In this document: positions 29,521 to 31,221 of the stretch, piece by piece
How positions within the stretch are numbered: position 1 is the first letter of the stretch
Layout: every line of letters begins with the position of its first letter
Assembly: GCA_016748015.1 (NCBI GenBank)
Contig: JAAOMT010000706.1
Span: 536,850-568,070 of the forward strand
DNA length: 31,221 bases
Origin: Geosiphon pyriformis
Lineage: Eukaryota > Glomeromycota > Glomeromycetes > Archaeosporales > Geosiphonaceae
Direction: 5' to 3'
The notes under the pieces: generated by a model
The model's input: only the letters and a program-made list of their open reading frames with translations
Told to the model about the DNA's origin: nothing
The model's database searches: none
Translations under genes and position numbers: made by a program

Positions 29521-30885
29521 CAACAATTGCAACATTATCTAAACACTCAACAGTTCAAGGAGAATTTATCTCATATGGAATGAAGGAGTATCAAACAACA
29601 ATCAAAATATTTTATCACTCACCAAAATATACTTTATCAGAAAAATAGAAGGAATCCAGATCAACCAATCAGAGTAATTATGGAGCCAGAAAAAGAGACA
29701 ATATTATTCAACATGCACTCAAATCCAACAGCAGAACATTTTCACAAAGAAGCAACCATGAAAAGAACTAGAAAAAGATACTATTGGCCATCAATGTACC
29801 CAGACATCATTCAATATGTTCAAAATTGTGATGCTTGTCAGTGAAGAGAAGGAACAAGACCCAGTGAACTATTAAGACCAATCAAAATGGGACAACCATT
29901 TGACCGTATGGGAATTGATTTAGTCGGACCATTAACAATTACCAGCAGAAACAACAGATATATTGCAGTAGCCATAGACTATCTTATTAAATGGCCAGAA
30001 GCCAAAGCAATTCAAAGAGTGGATGCAAAATTTGTTGCTGAATTCGTTCATTAAAATTTGATCTGTTAACACAGATGTCCAAAAGAACTACTATCAGATC
30101 AAAAAATCCACTTTGTAAACAGAACACTAACAGAATTAAGTCAAAGATTTGGGATTAAAAGACTATTGTCATTACTATACCATCCACAAACCAATGGATT
30201 AGTAGAAAAATTCAACAGAACGTTGTGTGAAGCAATAGTCAAGCTCAGCCAAGAAAACCAGAACAATTGGGATTTGTTCATACCATCAGTACTATTTGCT
30301 TATTGAACAATGAAACAAGATACTACATAAGCAACACCATTTGAATTAGTATATGGGAGAATAGCAACATTACCAGTAGAGAGAGAAATTAATACATATC
30401 CAGCTGAACCAATAACAGAGGAAAATTTTCAAGAAACATTGCTGAAAAAAACATATGACTTAATGGAAACATTGGAAAACAAACAAAGAAGAGCAGCTGA
30501 TAATATCCAAAAGTCACAAGAAACACAAAAAGAAAGACATGATAGTCAACTAACAGACAAACCAGTTGAATTCAAGATCGGAGACAAAGTATTACTACAT
30601 CGTACCAAAGCAGAAAAACAATGGAGTGGAAAATTTGACCCCAAATAGGATGGACTATTTCACATAGAAGAAATTCTAGGAAATGGAGCTTACAAATTAA
30701 GATTGGATAACAAAATTTTAACTAAAGCAGCACATGGAGATCAACTGAAACCATATCACAACATCATACTACCATCTACCAGTAATATTCCACAATTAGG
30801 AGTACAGAGAATACTGGTCCAACCAGATAAGATTCCATGAAATCTGGAACCAATCATTATTATCGACAACAACATGTTAAATTGA
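29521..30885 (+). pseudogene. Integrase of element 2
   Basis: The zinc-binding HHCC region runs from MHSNPTAEHF through YYWPSMYPDI to CDACQ (about 29710-29841). The core has MGIDLVGP (first Asp), LLSDQKIHFVN (second Asp; the family has DRG or DxGxxF here) and HPQTNGLVEKFN (catalytic Glu). A C-terminal SH3-like region reads FKIGDKVLLHRT through GPF-like GLFHIEEILGNGAYKL. Stops at 29581, 29842, 30052, 30067, 30304, 30328 and 30646 break it; FAY-stop-TM at 30304 stands where element 1 has FAYRTV, and CQ-stop-RE where element 1 has CQRRR. No chromodomain is recognisable at the C-terminus. It would insert the DNA copy. Confidence 0.8.
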
Positions 30886-31221
30886 TCCATCAAAAGAATA
30901 TATAAAGACATAGTAGATGCTGTTACGGGATGGTTTTCTTGTTATATTTAATTGCTAATATCCCGCTTTAATTGCAATCAGTCTTTCGTGAGTTCCTCAA
31001 TTCTATTTGTGTGATAATGTCACTGTTACACTGAAGGCTTTCTTTTTACTGTTGCGATGTAAGTTATTCTTTAATTCTTAATTGTTGTGTGTGTTTATGT
31101 ACTCCTTCTCAGAGGCTGAACTGAAATCTACCCACTGTTTGGGGTCTTCTCTGAGGCTATCCTTGCAATTGCCTGATGTGTTTCTCTAATCTAGAAACAC
31201 AGAATGTTAATGGTCTTTAGC
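30886..31221. other. 3' end of element 2 and unmatched LTR-like sequence
   Basis: After the gag-pol end a 35-bp leader reaches TGTTAC at 30921, the same six bases that open the 5' LTR. From there the sequence differs completely from the 5' LTR: GGGATGG, then a short inverted repeat (CGGGAT at about 30926, ATCCCG about 30 bp later), then T-rich DNA to the window edge. It is either the 3' LTR interrupted by something else at its sixth base, or a different LTR whose own start is TGTTACGGG. No gene is seen. Confidence 0.45.

Larger units (their letters stand above)
23230..30885 (+). pseudogene. gag-pol: gag-pol of element 2: one reading frame, about 28 stops, no frameshift
   Basis: All conserved blocks from Gag to the integrase C-terminus lie in the same frame over about 7.65 kb, so Gag and Pol were originally one polyprotein of about 2550 residues. 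The start is GTG at 23230 (GTG-GCA-GAA-TCA) in a good context; an ATG was probably there. I count about 28 in-frame stops, among them 23605, 23800, 23824, 23977, 24019, 24043, 24337, 24670, 25927, 26203, 26515, 27352, 27997, 28156, 28522, 28693, 29242, 29437, 29842, 30052, 30067, 30304, 30328 and 30646. Every one can come from CAA, CAG, CGA or TGG by a C-to-T or G-to-A change, and none needs an indel. The TGA at 30838 is probably another, with the natural stop at 30883-30885. Confidence 0.85.
22277..31221 (+). mobile_element. Ty3/gypsy LTR retrotransposon with dUTPase, element 2, degenerate
   Basis: Plus strand: 5' LTR 22277-23167, PBS 23170-23186, one-frame gag-pol 23230-30885 and a short 3' leader, then a TGTTAC at 30921 that should open the 3' LTR. 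The order gag, protease, Cys-rich module, dUTPase, reverse transcriptase, RNase H, integrase marks a Ty3/gypsy element with two extra modules. The 3' sequence after TGTTAC does not match the 5' LTR, so the right boundary is unresolved; it may be another insertion. The internal region ends near 30920. The window edge is used only because no end is visible. Confidence 0.75.

Noticed and set aside
23230-30885. Stop-codon reassignment (TAA/TAG as Gln) as the reason for the many in-frame stops
   Set aside because: TGA also occurs at Arg and Trp positions, conserved catalytic residues are lost as well, and the two host genes in the window end and read normally.

Overview
The window looks like eukaryotic nuclear DNA from a very AT-rich, repeat-rich fungus, most probably an arbuscular mycorrhizal fungus (Glomeromycota, Rhizophagus/Gigaspora type). 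The evidence is the short introns (about 60-110 nt) in the two host genes, the extremely AT-rich spacers, and the style of the LINE ORF1 and Ty3/gypsy polyproteins, which I recognise from that group. The lineage call is recognition, not computed.

Layout, left to right. (1) 1-363, minus: start of an unrecognised acidic protein that runs off the left edge. (2) 364-5640: AT-saturated DNA with no gene, holding one (TAA)n microsatellite and one small GC- and CpG-rich island. (3) 6260-6990: a Tc1/mariner (IS630 superfamily) transposase broken by stops and frameshifts. (4) 7725-9342, plus: nine exons encoding a 340-aa UPF0014/FetB/ALS3-type membrane protein, with one GC-AG intron. (5) 10760-12234, minus: five exons encoding a 371-aa class-3 lipase homologue whose nucleophile serine is replaced by glycine. 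Genes 4 and 5 converge. (6) 12235-13607: AT-rich DNA with a perfect palindrome and a stretch open on both strands. (7) 13608-14889: LINE-type ORF1 with RRM-like motifs, cut in mid-protein. (8) 14890-22276: Ty3/gypsy element 1 on the minus strand, with LTRs, PBS, gag, a consensus -1 frameshift heptamer, pol and an extra ORF after integrase. (9) 22277 to about 30920: Ty3/gypsy element 2 on the plus strand, with a 5' LTR, PBS and a one-frame gag-pol of about 2550 codons carrying a Cys-rich module and a dUTPase between protease and reverse transcriptase. (10) 30921-31221: an LTR-like start that does not match element 2's 5' LTR.

The simplest reading of 7-9 is nesting: element 1 sits in the LINE ORF1 and element 2 sits in the right LTR of element 1. 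The missing halves should then lie just beyond the right edge. Both Ty3 elements are dead in the same unusual way: about 14 and 28 in-frame stops respectively, but no frame-breaking indel in either gag-pol. All the stops can arise from CAA, CAG, CGA or TGG by C-to-T or G-to-A changes. The two LTR copies of element 1 differ mostly by transitions, including six places where one copy has TG and the other CA, as expected if an ancestral CG decayed on opposite strands. This points to cytosine-methylation or RIP-like mutation confined to the repeats; the neighbouring host genes keep CpGs and open frames.

The most notable items are the nonsense-only decay, the dUTPase plus Cys-rich cassette inside gag-pol, the TTTAAAC frameshift site beside an element that uses no frameshift, the extra ORF after integrase, and the nucleophile-less lipase.
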